Assembly: GCA_942493145.1 (NCBI GenBank)
Contig: OW818679.1
Coordinates: 1,984,001-2,048,000 of the forward strand
Direction: 5' to 3'
Source of the DNA: ENR-C20 sp942493145
GTDB taxonomy: Bacteria > Bacillota > Clostridia > Acetivibrionales > DTU013
Length of the DNA stretch: 64,000 bases
This document shows, in pieces, positions 1-9,012 of the stretch; the first letter of the stretch is position 1, and every line of letters begins with the position of its first letter. Made by a program: the position numbers and the translations under genes. Below the pieces are notes generated by a model. That model had not been told where the DNA came from. It searched no databases and saw nothing but the letters and a program-made list of their open reading frames with translations.

Positions 1-369
1 CTTTTTTTCATCAAGCATGGATACATCGGTTACTGTACCGGGGGTAACTACCCGAATCACGTCACGTTTTACAAGGCCTTTTGCCAGAGCAGGGTCTTCG
101 ACCTGCTCACAAATAGCTACCTTGTAACCTTTGCTGATAAGTTTGGCTATGTATGAATCAGCAGCATGGAATGGAATGCCACACATAGGGGCCCGTTCCT
201 CCTGGCCGCAATCCCTGCCGGTGAGAGTAATTTCAAGTTCTTTAGAAGCAGTTTCGGCATCCTTGAAGAACATTTCATAAAAATCGCCCAGCCGGAAAAA
301 AAGGATGCAATCCTTATATTGCTCCTTGATATCGATGTACTGCTGCATCATCGGAGTTATTGCCGCCAT
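1..369 (-). CDS. mutS: DNA mismatch repair protein MutS, N-terminal part (runs off window edge)
   Basis: The first 123 codons of MutS, the ATPase that recognises mismatches and small loops and recruits MutL. Only mismatch-binding domain I is visible. It carries the Phe-x-Glu reading motif as Phe30-Tyr31-Glu32 inside RLGDFYEMFF, and the later stretches MCGIPFHA and VRVVTPGT are typical of the family. The ATG at 369 is preceded on the minus strand by GTGAGGT, a weak ribosome site. The gene lies downstream of ylbF and miaB in the same direction, a common clostridial order. The connector, clamp and ATPase domains lie outside the window. Confidence 0.95.
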   Translation of the reverse strand, partial: MAAITPMMQQYIDIKEQYKDCILFFRLGDFYEMFFKDAETASKELEITLTGRDCGQEERAPMCGIPFHAADSYIAKLISKGYKVAICEQVEDPALAKGLVKRDVIRVVTPGTVTDVSMLDEKK

Positions 370-443
370 TCGGAGGACCTCACATTGAAGTTATTTATAT
401 GTTTCCAAAAGCATATTGCCAATCATTTATTTCTGCTGTCTGA

Positions 444-887
444 TCAGCAGCCGCAGCCACATCCGCATCCGCCGCCGCCATCGCCGCTGCTGCCACAACC
501 ACCGCTGCCACAACTGTCGCAGCCTTCGCTTTCATCATAACCTTCAACACCACCGCTCATATGAAAGGAAATGACATTGTTGACCTGAGTAATGAGTTTG
601 TCCAGTTCTTCTTTAGCCGTTGCATACTTGCTTATTGATTCATTTGTACCAAATACTTCCGATTTGACTTTCATTACTTCCCTGAGGTTGCCCATTGTTG
701 CCTCATCTCTAAGTTGATATGCACTCTGGTAATTCTGCTGAAGTTCATTATACTCGTCCAACAGACCCTGTGCCACAGCATCAACTGCCAGTACTTCCTG
801 GGTTGCTATCAGTTTCTTCACTTCAGCTGATTCAGCGATAAACTCTCCTAATTCCTTTGCCTTGCTAAGAATCTCTGCAGTTGTCAT
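444..887 (-). CDS. YlbF/YmcA family protein with Cys-Gly-rich tail
   Basis: A small helical protein of the YlbF (Com_YlbF) family; in Bacillus these act with YmcA and YaaT on RNase Y-dependent mRNA processing and on competence, biofilm and sporulation. The start is the ATG at 887, because AGGAGG lies nine bases upstream; an earlier in-frame ATG touches that ribosome site. Residues 1 to about 115 form the conserved helical core. The last 25 or so residues are a low-complexity tail of Gly, Ser and seven Cys ending in alternating Cys-Gly. Such a tail could bind metal or an iron-sulfur cluster, but that is inference. It lies between miaB and mutS; rny, its likely functional partner, is about 27 kb away. 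Confidence 0.85.
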   Translation of the reverse strand: MTTAEILSKAKELGEFIAESAEVKKLIATQEVLAVDAVAQGLLDEYNELQQNYQSAYQLRDEATMGNLREVMKVKSEVFGTNESISKYATAKEELDKLITQVNNVISFHMSGGVEGYDESEGCDSCGSGGCGSSGDGGGGCGCGCGC

Positions 888-918
888 ATGCTGCATCCTC
901 CTGTTAATTTTATATTTT

Positions 919-2325
919 TCAAAGTACCCTTCCGGAAAGTGACCAGGTCTGTATCTCCTCAATCTTCACGGTTATAAGTTTCCCTATCATGTCCTTATGG
1001 CCTTTAAAATTCACTATTTTGTTGGTGCGCGTCCTTCCTGTATAAGTACTGACGCTGTTTTTACTGAGACCCTCTACCAAAACCTCCAGTTCCTGACCTT
1101 CAAGTTCCTCATTGATTTCCTTGCCGATCCTGTTCTGAAGGGCTATAAGCCTTCCAAAGCGGTTATTCTTGACTTCCTCGCTTACCTGGTCCTGAATTGC
1201 CGCGGCAGGTGTCCCGGTGCGTTTTGAATAAAGGAAGGTATATGCAGAGTCGAAACGTACCTCGTCCATCAGGCTGAGAGTTTCTTCAAAGTCTTCTTCA
1301 GTTTCCCCTGGAAAACCGACTATTATATCGGTGGTGAGCGCTATACCGGGGATGGTGTTCCTGATCCTGTCTATAAGTTCAATATAGTGTTCTCTCGAAT
1401 ATTTACGGTTCATAAGGCCAAGAATCCTGTTACTGCCTGATTGAATAGGCAAATGGAGGTATTCACACATCTTCCCGCCTTCCGACATGGCATTGATCAA
1501 ATCATCGGAGAGATCCTTCGGGTGGGAGGTCATGAAGCGTACCCTCTCAATACCGTTATCAGCTTTATTCAAGTGGCGTAACAAATCCGGAAAGCCCTGA
1601 TCATACGAATTGACATTCTGGCCCAACAGGGTGATTTCCCTGAAACCTGCATGTCCAAGTTCTGTTACCTCATTTGAAATATCAGTAACTGTCCGGCTTC
1701 TTTCCCTGCCTCTGACATAAGGTACGATGCAGTAGGAGCAGAAATTATCGCAACCATACATTATCGTTACCCATGCCTTGATGCCTTCTTTTCTCGAAAT
1801 TGGCACACCTTCAGCTATGGAACCTGAAATCTCCTGTATTTCGAGAACTCTTTCATCAGTTTCAATGACATTGTGAAGCATCTCGGGAAACCTGTATTGA
1901 TTGTGTGTGCCGAATACAAGTCCGACATGCCTGTATTTCTTTCTGATATGTTCCACAACATCGTTTTGCTGCATCATGCATCCACAAACGGCTATAATCA
2001 GACCGGGTTTTGTTTCCTTAAGCTTCTTTAGTGCACCCAGATGCCCATATACCTTAAGTTCGGCATTTTCCCTGACACAGCAGGTGTTATATATTATAAG
2101 ATCGCATTCTTCCGTTTTGGATGATTCGGTATATCCCATATCTTCGAGCATACCTGCCAGCTTTTCCGAATCATTTTCATTCATCTGGCAACCAAAGGTG
2201 TTTATGCAGTATTTCATTGTTTTTCCGTGATGTTGTTTTTTGACGAGGGTTGAAAATTCCTTCTGCCTGTCCATTTCTTCACGGGAGATATGAACTGTTT
2301 CTCTTTTGCCCACTGGTTCCTCCAT
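919..2325 (-). CDS. miaB: tRNA-2-methylthio-N6-dimethylallyladenosine synthase MiaB
   Basis: A radical SAM methylthiotransferase that converts i6A37 to ms2i6A37 in tRNAs reading UNN codons. The N-terminal UPF0004 domain has the three cluster cysteines (NTFGCQMNENDSEK, NTCCVREN, AVCGCMMQ). The radical SAM domain has MYGCDNFCSYCIVPYVRG with CxxxCxxC, and a C-terminal TRAM domain ends the 468 residues, a normal length. The start is uncertain: the ATG at 2325 begins ATGGAGGAACC, so its own GGAGG could instead serve a GTG at 2313; only a weak GGAAG lies upstream of the ATG. The pyr genes end just upstream, and a TATAAT-like box near 2354-2359 may give miaB its own promoter. Confidence 0.95.
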   Translation of the reverse strand: MEEPVGKRETVHISREEMDRQKEFSTLVKKQHHGKTMKYCINTFGCQMNENDSEKLAGMLEDMGYTESSKTEECDLIIYNTCCVRENAELKVYGHLGALKKLKETKPGLIIAVCGCMMQQNDVVEHIRKKYRHVGLVFGTHNQYRFPEMLHNVIETDERVLEIQEISGSIAEGVPISRKEGIKAWVTIMYGCDNFCSYCIVPYVRGRERSRTVTDISNEVTELGHAGFREITLLGQNVNSYDQGFPDLLRHLNKADNGIERVRFMTSHPKDLSDDLINAMSEGGKMCEYLHLPIQSGSNRILGLMNRKYSREHYIELIDRIRNTIPGIALTTDIIVGFPGETEEDFEETLSLMDEVRFDSAYTFLYSKRTGTPAAAIQDQVSEEVKNNRFGRLIALQNRIGKEINEELEGQELEVLVEGLSKNSVSTYTGRTRTNKIVNFKGHKDMIGKLITVKIEEIQTWSLSGRVL

Positions 2326-2398
2326 AGCACATCATACTTCCATAATTGCTGCTAAGAGCAATTATAGCATAATGTTTTCTTAAGGACTACAATGAAAA

Positions 2399-3247
2399 CT
2401 ACATATAAATGCCTTTATCAATGCACATCTTTGCTCTCTCCCTGGTTTTATCGTCAGAGTTAAGGGCATCCTCCAGAAAACCGGGATGCATTCCGAGGAA
2501 TTCCTTCATGGATTGTCTAGGATTTTCAGAATACTTTAGTAGCATATTCAGCTGGCCTTTATTAATAAGACCCTTTTCGAAAGCTTTGCTGAAAAGATTG
2601 GCGTCTATTGAAACCATTGCATGGGATGCTATGCCGTATTTGTTGAGAAGCTCTTCCCCACCCTGTTTCCTGTCTACCACCACGACACTCCACAGCATGT
2701 TACCTTTGAGGTTCCGGATTGCAGGGATCCATGCCCTTTCGTAGCTTGAGGCTTCGGTGATAAGGTCTGCAATATGAAGCACACTGCCTCCCTTTATATT
2801 GTCGGCATCATTGGTCTCACCCTTGTATGATATAACTGCGGACATGTCCTTGTAAATTGTGATATGTGGTTTATCCAGCATTTCAGCGGCAAGGGCTGAG
2901 AAAAACCAGTCCCTGCGCTCCCCACCGGAGATATAATTAACTTTTTCGGTATCTATGTTGGATTTTATGAAGGAGATCATTTCATCCATAAGCCCTTTGA
3001 ATACAGAGTCTTCCTCATAGTTGCGCCGTACCTTCCAAAGAACTTTAGAAGGGCATTCAAGCTTGTCCTCCTTGTAAATGTCTATGCTTTTCAGCAGTTC
3101 TTCGGCCTTGGTCTCACTCCCGTAAAGGAAGTGCGTATTTATGTAGTAGGGTCCGATTGTACCTGATGTGTACCAGAACGGTTTGTCCTCAGGGCATACT
3201 CTGACTGCGTCGGTTTCAAACAGCCAATTCAGAAGCTTGTCATCCAT
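2399..3247 (-). CDS. pyrE: orotate phosphoribosyltransferase-like protein, divergent PyrE
   Basis: Probably the phosphoribosyltransferase that makes orotidine monophosphate from orotate and PRPP, the one pyrimidine step with no other candidate in this operon. It has about 282 residues, longer than the usual 190-220. Residues 24-37 (FWYTSGTIGPYYIN) resemble the OPRTase N-terminus; ISGGERRDWFFSALAA (106-121) and VLHIADLITEASS (156-168) sit where the substrate hood and PRPP loop are expected. The PRPP loop differs from the usual VVEDVITTGGS: the acidic pair is reduced to Ala-Asp and the glycines are replaced. There is also a roughly 70-residue C-terminal extension. Three ATGs follow each other; the one at 3247 has the best spacing from AGGAGG. 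It overlaps the histidine phosphatase stop. Confidence 0.7.
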   Translation of the reverse strand: MDDKLLNWLFETDAVRVCPEDKPFWYTSGTIGPYYINTHFLYGSETKAEELLKSIDIYKEDKLECPSKVLWKVRRNYEEDSVFKGLMDEMISFIKSNIDTEKVNYISGGERRDWFFSALAAEMLDKPHITIYKDMSAVISYKGETNDADNIKGGSVLHIADLITEASSYERAWIPAIRNLKGNMLWSVVVVDRKQGGEELLNKYGIASHAMVSIDANLFSKAFEKGLINKGQLNMLLKYSENPRQSMKEFLGMHPGFLEDALNSDDKTRERAKMCIDKGIYM

Positions 3248-3249
3248 CA

Positions 3250-3933
3250 TCATTCCTCCTGTTTTCCGATACTTTTTAAAAATTCCTGCCACCAATCCTG
3301 ATTGATTATTGTACCAAGGTCTTCACCCAGATGTTCGGCGTCTCCCTCAAGGAGCAGATTGAATTTACCACTCTCGTAATCAGCTATGGTGAGGGCTGTA
3401 TTGTCGCACCATTGCACATTCATCATCTCATCGAGAGTGCAGCCTTTGATGTAGCAAAGCAAGGCTCTTATAGCTGTTCCATGTGTGAAAATGCATACGT
3501 TTCTGCCTTTATTGTCCTCAAGGATGCTCTCCAGTTCGAGGACCAACCGATGATAAAACTCTGCCATCGATTCGCCGTTGGGCATTTTATGGATATGGGG
3601 TGTTTTCTCCCAACATTCATATTCTTCAGGCCATTTAGATGAAAGCAGATTCCATGGCTCGTTTTCCCAATCACCACCGTTTATTTCACGGAGCTTATCT
3701 GTGGCCTTTATGGTCAATCCCTTGATTTCAGAAGTATATGAAGCAGTGTCCATGGTCCTTTTAAGGCTGCTTGAATAAATGACGTCTATATCAATATCTT
3801 TAAGTCTTGAGGCAACTCTCTCTGCCTGAAGATGGCCTTTTTCGGTCAGTTCCCCGTCAGTCCAGCCCTGAAAAAGCCTTTTAAAGTTTCCTTCTGCTTC
3901 TGCATGCCTTACGAGTATTAATCTTGTTTTCAT
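3250..3933 (-). CDS. histidine phosphatase (phosphoglycerate mutase-like) family protein
   Basis: A 227-residue member of the histidine phosphatase superfamily. The phosphoacceptor motif LVRHAEAEGN lies near the N-terminus, followed by the conserved stretch LFQGWTDGELTEKG, a Glu in the middle (LREINGGDWEN) and the second catalytic His in IFTHGTAIRALL. This pattern fits small-molecule phosphatases of the CobC/GpmB type rather than true phosphoglycerate mutase. It sits between pyrD and the pyrE-like gene and touches the latter, so it is probably co-transcribed with the pyrimidine genes. Its substrate cannot be read from sequence; a nucleotide or PRPP-related phosphate ester would fit the neighbours, but that is inference. 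Confidence 0.85.
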   Translation of the reverse strand: MKTRLILVRHAEAEGNFKRLFQGWTDGELTEKGHLQAERVASRLKDIDIDVIYSSSLKRTMDTASYTSEIKGLTIKATDKLREINGGDWENEPWNLLSSKWPEEYECWEKTPHIHKMPNGESMAEFYHRLVLELESILEDNKGRNVCIFTHGTAIRALLCYIKGCTLDEMMNVQWCDNTALTIADYESGKFNLLLEGDAEHLGEDLGTIINQDWWQEFLKSIGKQEE

Positions 3934-3993
3934 TTATTTACCCTTTATTCAATAAGATGTTTTTATATCAGTTGAATTTGTTTATTTTATTCG

Positions 3994-4911
3994 TCAATTC
4001 AACTGAACTTTTCCTATTATATCATAAATATTTGAATAGTTGTTTGCACTAAGATATCTGTCTATACCTTCAACAATGTTTCCGAAAACATCTGGTGTTA
4101 CAAACCCAGCAGTGCCTACCATTACTGCACTTGCACCAGCAAGCATGAATTCTACGGCATCATTTCCACTCGATATGCCACCCATACCTATTACAGGTAT
4201 ATTAACCGCTTTGGCAGTTTCATATACCATTCTCACCGCAACTGGTTTTACAGCGGGGCCTGATAATCCGCCAAAGTTGTTGGCCAATAATGGCCGCCTG
4301 GTGTTGATATCGATTGCCATGCCGAGTATGGTATTGATAAGCGAAAGTGCATCAGCACCTGAAGCTTCGGCAGCTTTTGCGATTTCGGCTACGCTGGTTA
4401 CATTTGGCGTCAGTTTTACAATAAGCGGTTTTCGGCAATATGGCTTAACAAGCTTGACCACTTCAGAAATTCCAGCAGTAGTATTACCGAATGCAATACC
4501 TCCTGCCTTGACATTGGGGCAGGATACATTAAGCTCTATTGCGTCGATATCAGCATCCGTCAATACTTCGGCCATACACCGGTAATCTTCGAGTGTACTG
4601 CCTGCGATATTGGCGATTATAGCAGTATCGAAGCGGCGAAGGAAAGGGATCTCATTTTTTATAAAGGACTGTACGCCAGGATTCTGTAAGCCTACACTGT
4701 TCAATATACCGGCGGGCGTTTCCGCAATCCGGGGAGGTTTATTACCGGCTCTGGGCTGTAATGTAAGACCCTTAACGGATATTCCGCCAAGCAGGTTCAA
4801 GTCCATGTAATCGGCAAACTCCCTGCCGAATCCAAAGGTACCTGATGCAGCTATCACGGGATTTTTCAGCTTTAAGCCCGCTATATTGACTGATAAATCG
4901 ATTTGTTTCAT
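3994..4911 (-). CDS. pyrD: dihydroorotate dehydrogenase B, catalytic subunit
   Basis: The FMN-binding TIM-barrel subunit that oxidises dihydroorotate to orotate. Its 305 residues match class 1B enzymes. AASGTFGFGREF near the start, the lid region NVSCPNVKAGG with the catalytic Cys typical of class 1B, KLTPNVT, and the FMN phosphate site IGMGGISSG followed by AGASAVMVGTA are all present. It works as a heterotetramer with PyrK, whose gene lies immediately upstream with a 28-base gap. A good AAGGAG precedes the ATG. The cysteine base and adjacent pyrK together indicate the NAD-linked form. Confidence 0.96.
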   Translation of the reverse strand: MKQIDLSVNIAGLKLKNPVIAASGTFGFGREFADYMDLNLLGGISVKGLTLQPRAGNKPPRIAETPAGILNSVGLQNPGVQSFIKNEIPFLRRFDTAIIANIAGSTLEDYRCMAEVLTDADIDAIELNVSCPNVKAGGIAFGNTTAGISEVVKLVKPYCRKPLIVKLTPNVTSVAEIAKAAEASGADALSLINTILGMAIDINTRRPLLANNFGGLSGPAVKPVAVRMVYETAKAVNIPVIGMGGISSGNDAVEFMLAGASAVMVGTAGFVTPDVFGNIVEGIDRYLSANNYSNIYDIIGKVQLN

Positions 4912-4939
4912 TAATATCTTTCTCCTTATCAGGATAGTG

Positions 4940-5731
4940 TTAATCGAAAATTACATCCTTACTCCAAAATACAGGACCATCCTTGCATACATGACTATAT
5001 TGCAGTTCATTATCGCCATCCGTACGCCTGGTTTTGCATGCACATACAAGGCATGCGCCAATACCGCAGCCCATTCGCTCTTCAAGAGATATCTGGCACG
5101 GAATTCCATGCTTTTCAGCTATGGATGCAATCTTTTTCAACATGCTCTGAGGACCACATGCGTATATCATATCAGGTCTTGAATTATTAATATCCTTTTC
5201 AAACAGGTCGGTAACAAATCCGGGTTGTCCATTACTTCCGTCGTCGGTAGATATGGCCAGGCTGTTAGAGGCTTCCCTGAATTCATTTTCGAGGCTTATA
5301 CAGTCTGTACTCCTGAAACCGAGATAAGTCCTTTTGACGATAGCATCGCTTTCCTTAAGCAGGAACAGCAAAGGGAAGGTACCGATTCCACCTCCGACTA
5401 CTGCTATCCTTGGGAATTTATAACCCATTTCGAAGGGTTTACCCAGCGGCCCCATAACATCGATGTTTTCGCCCACTTTCTTTCGTGAAATGAGCATTGT
5501 TCCCTCACCTTTGACCTGAAAAACAATATCCACTGTGCAGTTTTCTCTGTCGACATCACAAATGCTTAGTGGTCTTCTCAACAATGGTGTTAAACCTTCA
5601 GAGCATTTAATATTCAGAAACTGACCAGGTTTGGACTCGGCGGACAAAAAAGGAGAACTCACCGTCATCCTGAATATGTCGGCAGTCGGGTTTTCCATCC
5701 TGATAATTCTCTCATTTAAAACTTTGGGCAT
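4940..5731 (-). CDS. pyrK: dihydroorotate dehydrogenase B, electron transfer subunit
   Basis: A 263-residue FAD and [2Fe-2S] protein that passes electrons from PyrD to NAD. The FAD-binding barrel carries RRPLSICDVD, the NAD-binding lobe has the glycine-rich AVVGGGIGTFPLLFL, and the C-terminal cluster motif is MGCGIGACLVCACK followed by a distal Cys in SHVCKDGPVF, giving the four ligands. The gene sits between carB and pyrD. A weak AGGTG ribosome site precedes the ATG. Length and motifs are complete. Confidence 0.96.
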   Translation of the reverse strand: MPKVLNERIIRMENPTADIFRMTVSSPFLSAESKPGQFLNIKCSEGLTPLLRRPLSICDVDRENCTVDIVFQVKGEGTMLISRKKVGENIDVMGPLGKPFEMGYKFPRIAVVGGGIGTFPLLFLLKESDAIVKRTYLGFRSTDCISLENEFREASNSLAISTDDGSNGQPGFVTDLFEKDINNSRPDMIYACGPQSMLKKIASIAEKHGIPCQISLEERMGCGIGACLVCACKTRRTDGDNELQYSHVCKDGPVFWSKDVIFD

Positions 5732-5799
5732 GTGAACACCTGCACTTTCAAAAAATAAAATAAATTATTTCAAGTGATTTGTGTCGTATCGGACTCAAA

Positions 5800-8700
5800 T
5801 CATCCAAATACGCTCAGATCTATTACATCAAGCTCTCTTTCCATATTTTTCAACTTGATGCAGCTCAGCACGGCTTTGGCCGTATCCAGAGAGGTCAGGC
5901 ATGGTATGGACATTTCAACTGCCTTCCTCCTGATTTTGAAGCCGTCGCGCTCGGGTTCCCGGCCTTTTGTTGCAGTGTTGATGACCATTTTTATCCTACC
6001 CGACTGAATGAAGTCGAGTATGTCGGGAGATCCCTCGCCCAGTTTTTTTACTGCATTTGTCGCTATACCATACCTGTTAAGCATGTTCGCGGTCTTTCCT
6101 GTTGCCCAGAGCTCAAAGCCCAGTTTTTCGAAATCCTCCGCCAGTGTCAGCAGTTCAGGTTTGTCACTGTCTCTGACCGTCATAAGTATGCCTCCGCCAT
6201 TTTCCGGCAGCTTTATTCCAGAGGCCACGATCCCTTTGTAAAGTGCTTCATAGAAGGATTTTCCGATACCCAGAACTTCACCGGTAGATTTCATTTCCGG
6301 GCCCAGGCTGGTATCAACATTATGCAGTTTCTCAAAAGAGAAGACAGGAACCTTGATGGCAATGTAGTCGGATTCCTTGTAAAGACCTGTGCCAAATTTG
6401 AACTCCTTCAGCTTCCTGCCCATCATCAGCTTTGTTGCTATGTTGACCATGGGAATCCCCGTGACCTTGCTGATATAAGGTACAGTTCTGCTGGACCGGG
6501 GATTCACTTCTATAACATAAACGTCATCATTGTACAGGACATATTGTATGTTGATCATGCCGATGATTTTAAGTGCTTTAGCCAGCCTGTAGGTATAGTC
6601 TATAATGGTTTCTCTCGTCCGCTTGCTCAAGGTCTGCGGAGGATAAACCGATATGCTGTCACCCGAGTGGACACCAGCCCTCTCGAGATGCTCCATTATT
6701 CCAGGTATCAGAATATCTTCGCCATCGCATATGGCATCAACCTCAATCTCCTTGCCCATCATATATTTGTCCACCAGTATGGGATGCTCCTGCTTTGTCC
6801 TGTTAATAATCTCCATGAACTCGGTTATGTCATAGTCACTGTAAGCTATTTCCATACCTTGTCCACCAAGAACATAGGATGGCCTCACAAGAACCGGGTA
6901 AATAAGTTCGTTAGCAGCTTCGAGGGCCTGCTCCAGCGTGAAGACCATTTTCCCCTTTGGTCTCGGTATGCCCGTTTCTTCGAGGATCATGTCAAACTTC
7001 TCCCTGTCCTCTGCGGCGTCTACGTTTCTTGCATCGGTGCCGAATATCCTTACACCCATCTCGCTGAGCGCCTTGGTCAGCTTTATAGCTGTCTGCCCGC
7101 CAAATTGTACGATAGCACCTACAGGCTTTTCCGCTTCAACAATGTTCTCTACGTCTTCATCGGTAAGAGGCTCGAAATACAGCCTGTCTGAGGTGTCGAA
7201 GTCGGTGCTGACTGTTTCGGGGTTGTTGTTGGCAATGATGGTTTCATAGCCTTCCTCCCTGAGCGCCCAGACAGAGTGTACCGAACAGTAGTCAAACTCT
7301 ATTCCCTGTCCAATCCTTATGGGGCCGGAGCCGATGACGAGAACCTTTTTTCTGTCCGATTCCCTGACCTCTGAATGGTTGTCCCATGTAGAATAGTAAT
7401 ATGGTGTTGCAGCCTCGAATTCAGCTGCACACGTATCAACCATCTTGTAAGTGGGCCTGATTCCGTTGACTTCCCGATGCTGCTTGACTGCCTTTTTATT
7501 GCTTCCAATATATTTAGCAATCACTGCATCCGTAAAGCCCATCTTTTTGGCCTTCTTAAGGATTGCAGGCGACAGGTCGTCGTATCTCGTGATTTTGAGC
7601 TTTTCCTCCATCAATACGAGTTCTCTTATCTTGCTTATGAAGAAATCGTCTATCTTGGTTATATCGTTGATTTCTTCTATGGAGACACCTCTTCGCAGAG
7701 CTTCTGCGATGACGAATATCCTTTCGTCATTTATGTCCGAAAGCTTTTTGATTATGGTTTCAGTATTGAAGTTCTTGTATATATCCTGTTCAAGGGTAAA
7801 CAACCCAAGCTCCAGTGACCTGATGGCTTTCATCAGTGCGGCTTCAAAGGAGCTGCTGATTGCCATGACCTCGCCCGTTGCCTTCATCTGCGTTCCAAGG
7901 GTCCTTTTTGCCTTAACGAACTTGTCAAAGGGCCATTTCGGGATTTTTACGACTACGTAATCCAGGGTTGGCTCAAAACAGGCATAGGTCTTGCCGGTGA
8001 CAGTGTTTAGTATCTCGTCGAGGCCATATCCTATTGCTATCTTTGTAGCAACCTTGGCTATTGGGTAACCGGTTGCTTTTGATGCCAGCGCAGATGAGCG
8101 GCTGACCCTCGGATTGACTTCTATGACTCCATACTCAAAGCTTGTAGGATGCAGTGCATACTGTACATTGCAGCCTCCTTCTATTCCAAGAGCGGATATT
8201 ATTTTAAGGGAAGCCGTCCGAAGCATCTGGTACTCTTTATCTGAAAGTGTCTGCGAAGGAGCCACAACTATACTGTCGCCGGTGTGGACGCCGACAGGGT
8301 CAATGTTTTCCATGTTACATACCGTAATAACATTGCCTTTGCTGTCGCGCATCACTTCATATTCTATCTCTTTCCAGCCGGATATGCATTTTTCAATGAG
8401 TACCTGACCCACCCTGCTGAGTCTTAGTCCGTTGACTGTAATTTCTGCCAGCTTTGCTTCAGTGTCGGCTATTCCTCCACCTGTGCCACCAAGGGTATAA
8501 GCAGGACGTACGATTACAGGATATCCTATCTCCTCTGCAAAGGAGAGTGCATCCTCCAGGGTGGTTACTACCTTGCTGGCTATACACGGTTCCCCAATTC
8601 TTTCCATGGTATCTTTAAATGCCTGCCTGTCTTCAGCCATTTTTATGGTTTCGGTTTTAGTGCCCAGCATTTTTACACCTTGCTCCGTCAGGAAGCCTGA

Positions 8701-9012
8701 TTCGGCAAGCTCCATGGCAAGGTTGAGGCCTGTTTGTCCACCCAGCGTTGGTAGCAGGCTGTCCGGTTTTTCCTTGATTATAATCTTTTTTATAGTTTCA
8801 ACATTTAACGGTTCGATATAAACCTTGTCCGCAATGTTTGTGTCAGTCATTATCGTTGCCGGGTTGCTGTTGACAAGTACCACTTCCAGGCCTTCTTCCC
8901 TGAGGGCACGGCAAGCCTGAGTTCCGGCGTAGTCAAATTCTGCGGCCTGGCCGATTATAATGGGACCGGAACCTATGACCATTACCTTTCTTACATCATT
9001 ACGTCTTGGCAT
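5800..9012 (-). CDS. carB: carbamoyl phosphate synthase, large subunit
   Basis: The 1070-residue synthetase subunit that uses ammonia from CarA, bicarbonate and two ATP to make carbamoyl phosphate. Two homologous ATP-grasp halves are visible: the first from the N-terminal KVMVIGSGPIIIGQAAEFDY, the second from VLVIGSGPIRIGQGIEFDY near residue 553. The repeated IEVNPRVSRSSALASK and IEVNPRSSRTVPYISK motifs lie in the two active sites. The last 130 or so residues form the MGS-like allosteric domain (GKTANMLNRYGI), where UMP or ornithine effectors bind in relatives. The start overlaps the carA end by 14 bases, implying coupled translation. A long plus-strand frame opposite it is a shadow. Confidence 0.98.
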   Translation of the reverse strand: MPRRNDVRKVMVIGSGPIIIGQAAEFDYAGTQACRALREEGLEVVLVNSNPATIMTDTNIADKVYIEPLNVETIKKIIIKEKPDSLLPTLGGQTGLNLAMELAESGFLTEQGVKMLGTKTETIKMAEDRQAFKDTMERIGEPCIASKVVTTLEDALSFAEEIGYPVIVRPAYTLGGTGGGIADTEAKLAEITVNGLRLSRVGQVLIEKCISGWKEIEYEVMRDSKGNVITVCNMENIDPVGVHTGDSIVVAPSQTLSDKEYQMLRTASLKIISALGIEGGCNVQYALHPTSFEYGVIEVNPRVSRSSALASKATGYPIAKVATKIAIGYGLDEILNTVTGKTYACFEPTLDYVVVKIPKWPFDKFVKAKRTLGTQMKATGEVMAISSSFEAALMKAIRSLELGLFTLEQDIYKNFNTETIIKKLSDINDERIFVIAEALRRGVSIEEINDITKIDDFFISKIRELVLMEEKLKITRYDDLSPAILKKAKKMGFTDAVIAKYIGSNKKAVKQHREVNGIRPTYKMVDTCAAEFEAATPYYYSTWDNHSEVRESDRKKVLVIGSGPIRIGQGIEFDYCSVHSVWALREEGYETIIANNNPETVSTDFDTSDRLYFEPLTDEDVENIVEAEKPVGAIVQFGGQTAIKLTKALSEMGVRIFGTDARNVDAAEDREKFDMILEETGIPRPKGKMVFTLEQALEAANELIYPVLVRPSYVLGGQGMEIAYSDYDITEFMEIINRTKQEHPILVDKYMMGKEIEVDAICDGEDILIPGIMEHLERAGVHSGDSISVYPPQTLSKRTRETIIDYTYRLAKALKIIGMINIQYVLYNDDVYVIEVNPRSSRTVPYISKVTGIPMVNIATKLMMGRKLKEFKFGTGLYKESDYIAIKVPVFSFEKLHNVDTSLGPEMKSTGEVLGIGKSFYEALYKGIVASGIKLPENGGGILMTVRDSDKPELLTLAEDFEKLGFELWATGKTANMLNRYGIATNAVKKLGEGSPDILDFIQSGRIKMVINTATKGREPERDGFKIRRKAVEMSIPCLTSLDTAKAVLSCIKLKNMERELDVIDLSVFG

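Noticed and set aside
166..540. A plus-strand frame ending in a Pro/His/Gln-rich run
   Set aside because: It is antisense to mutS and to the Cys-Gly tail of the YlbF gene, which produces the Pro-rich translation.
2343..2366. The hairpin ATAATTGCT/AGCAATTAT as the pyr terminator
   Set aside because: The stem is A/T-rich and followed by GGAAGTATG rather than T, so termination is doubtful; it may just overlap a miaB promoter.
5779..7191. A 470-codon plus-strand open frame
   Set aside because: It lies wholly opposite carB, whose product is fully conserved; no ribosome site or known protein pattern was seen on the plus strand. Long antisense frames are common opposite high-bias genes.
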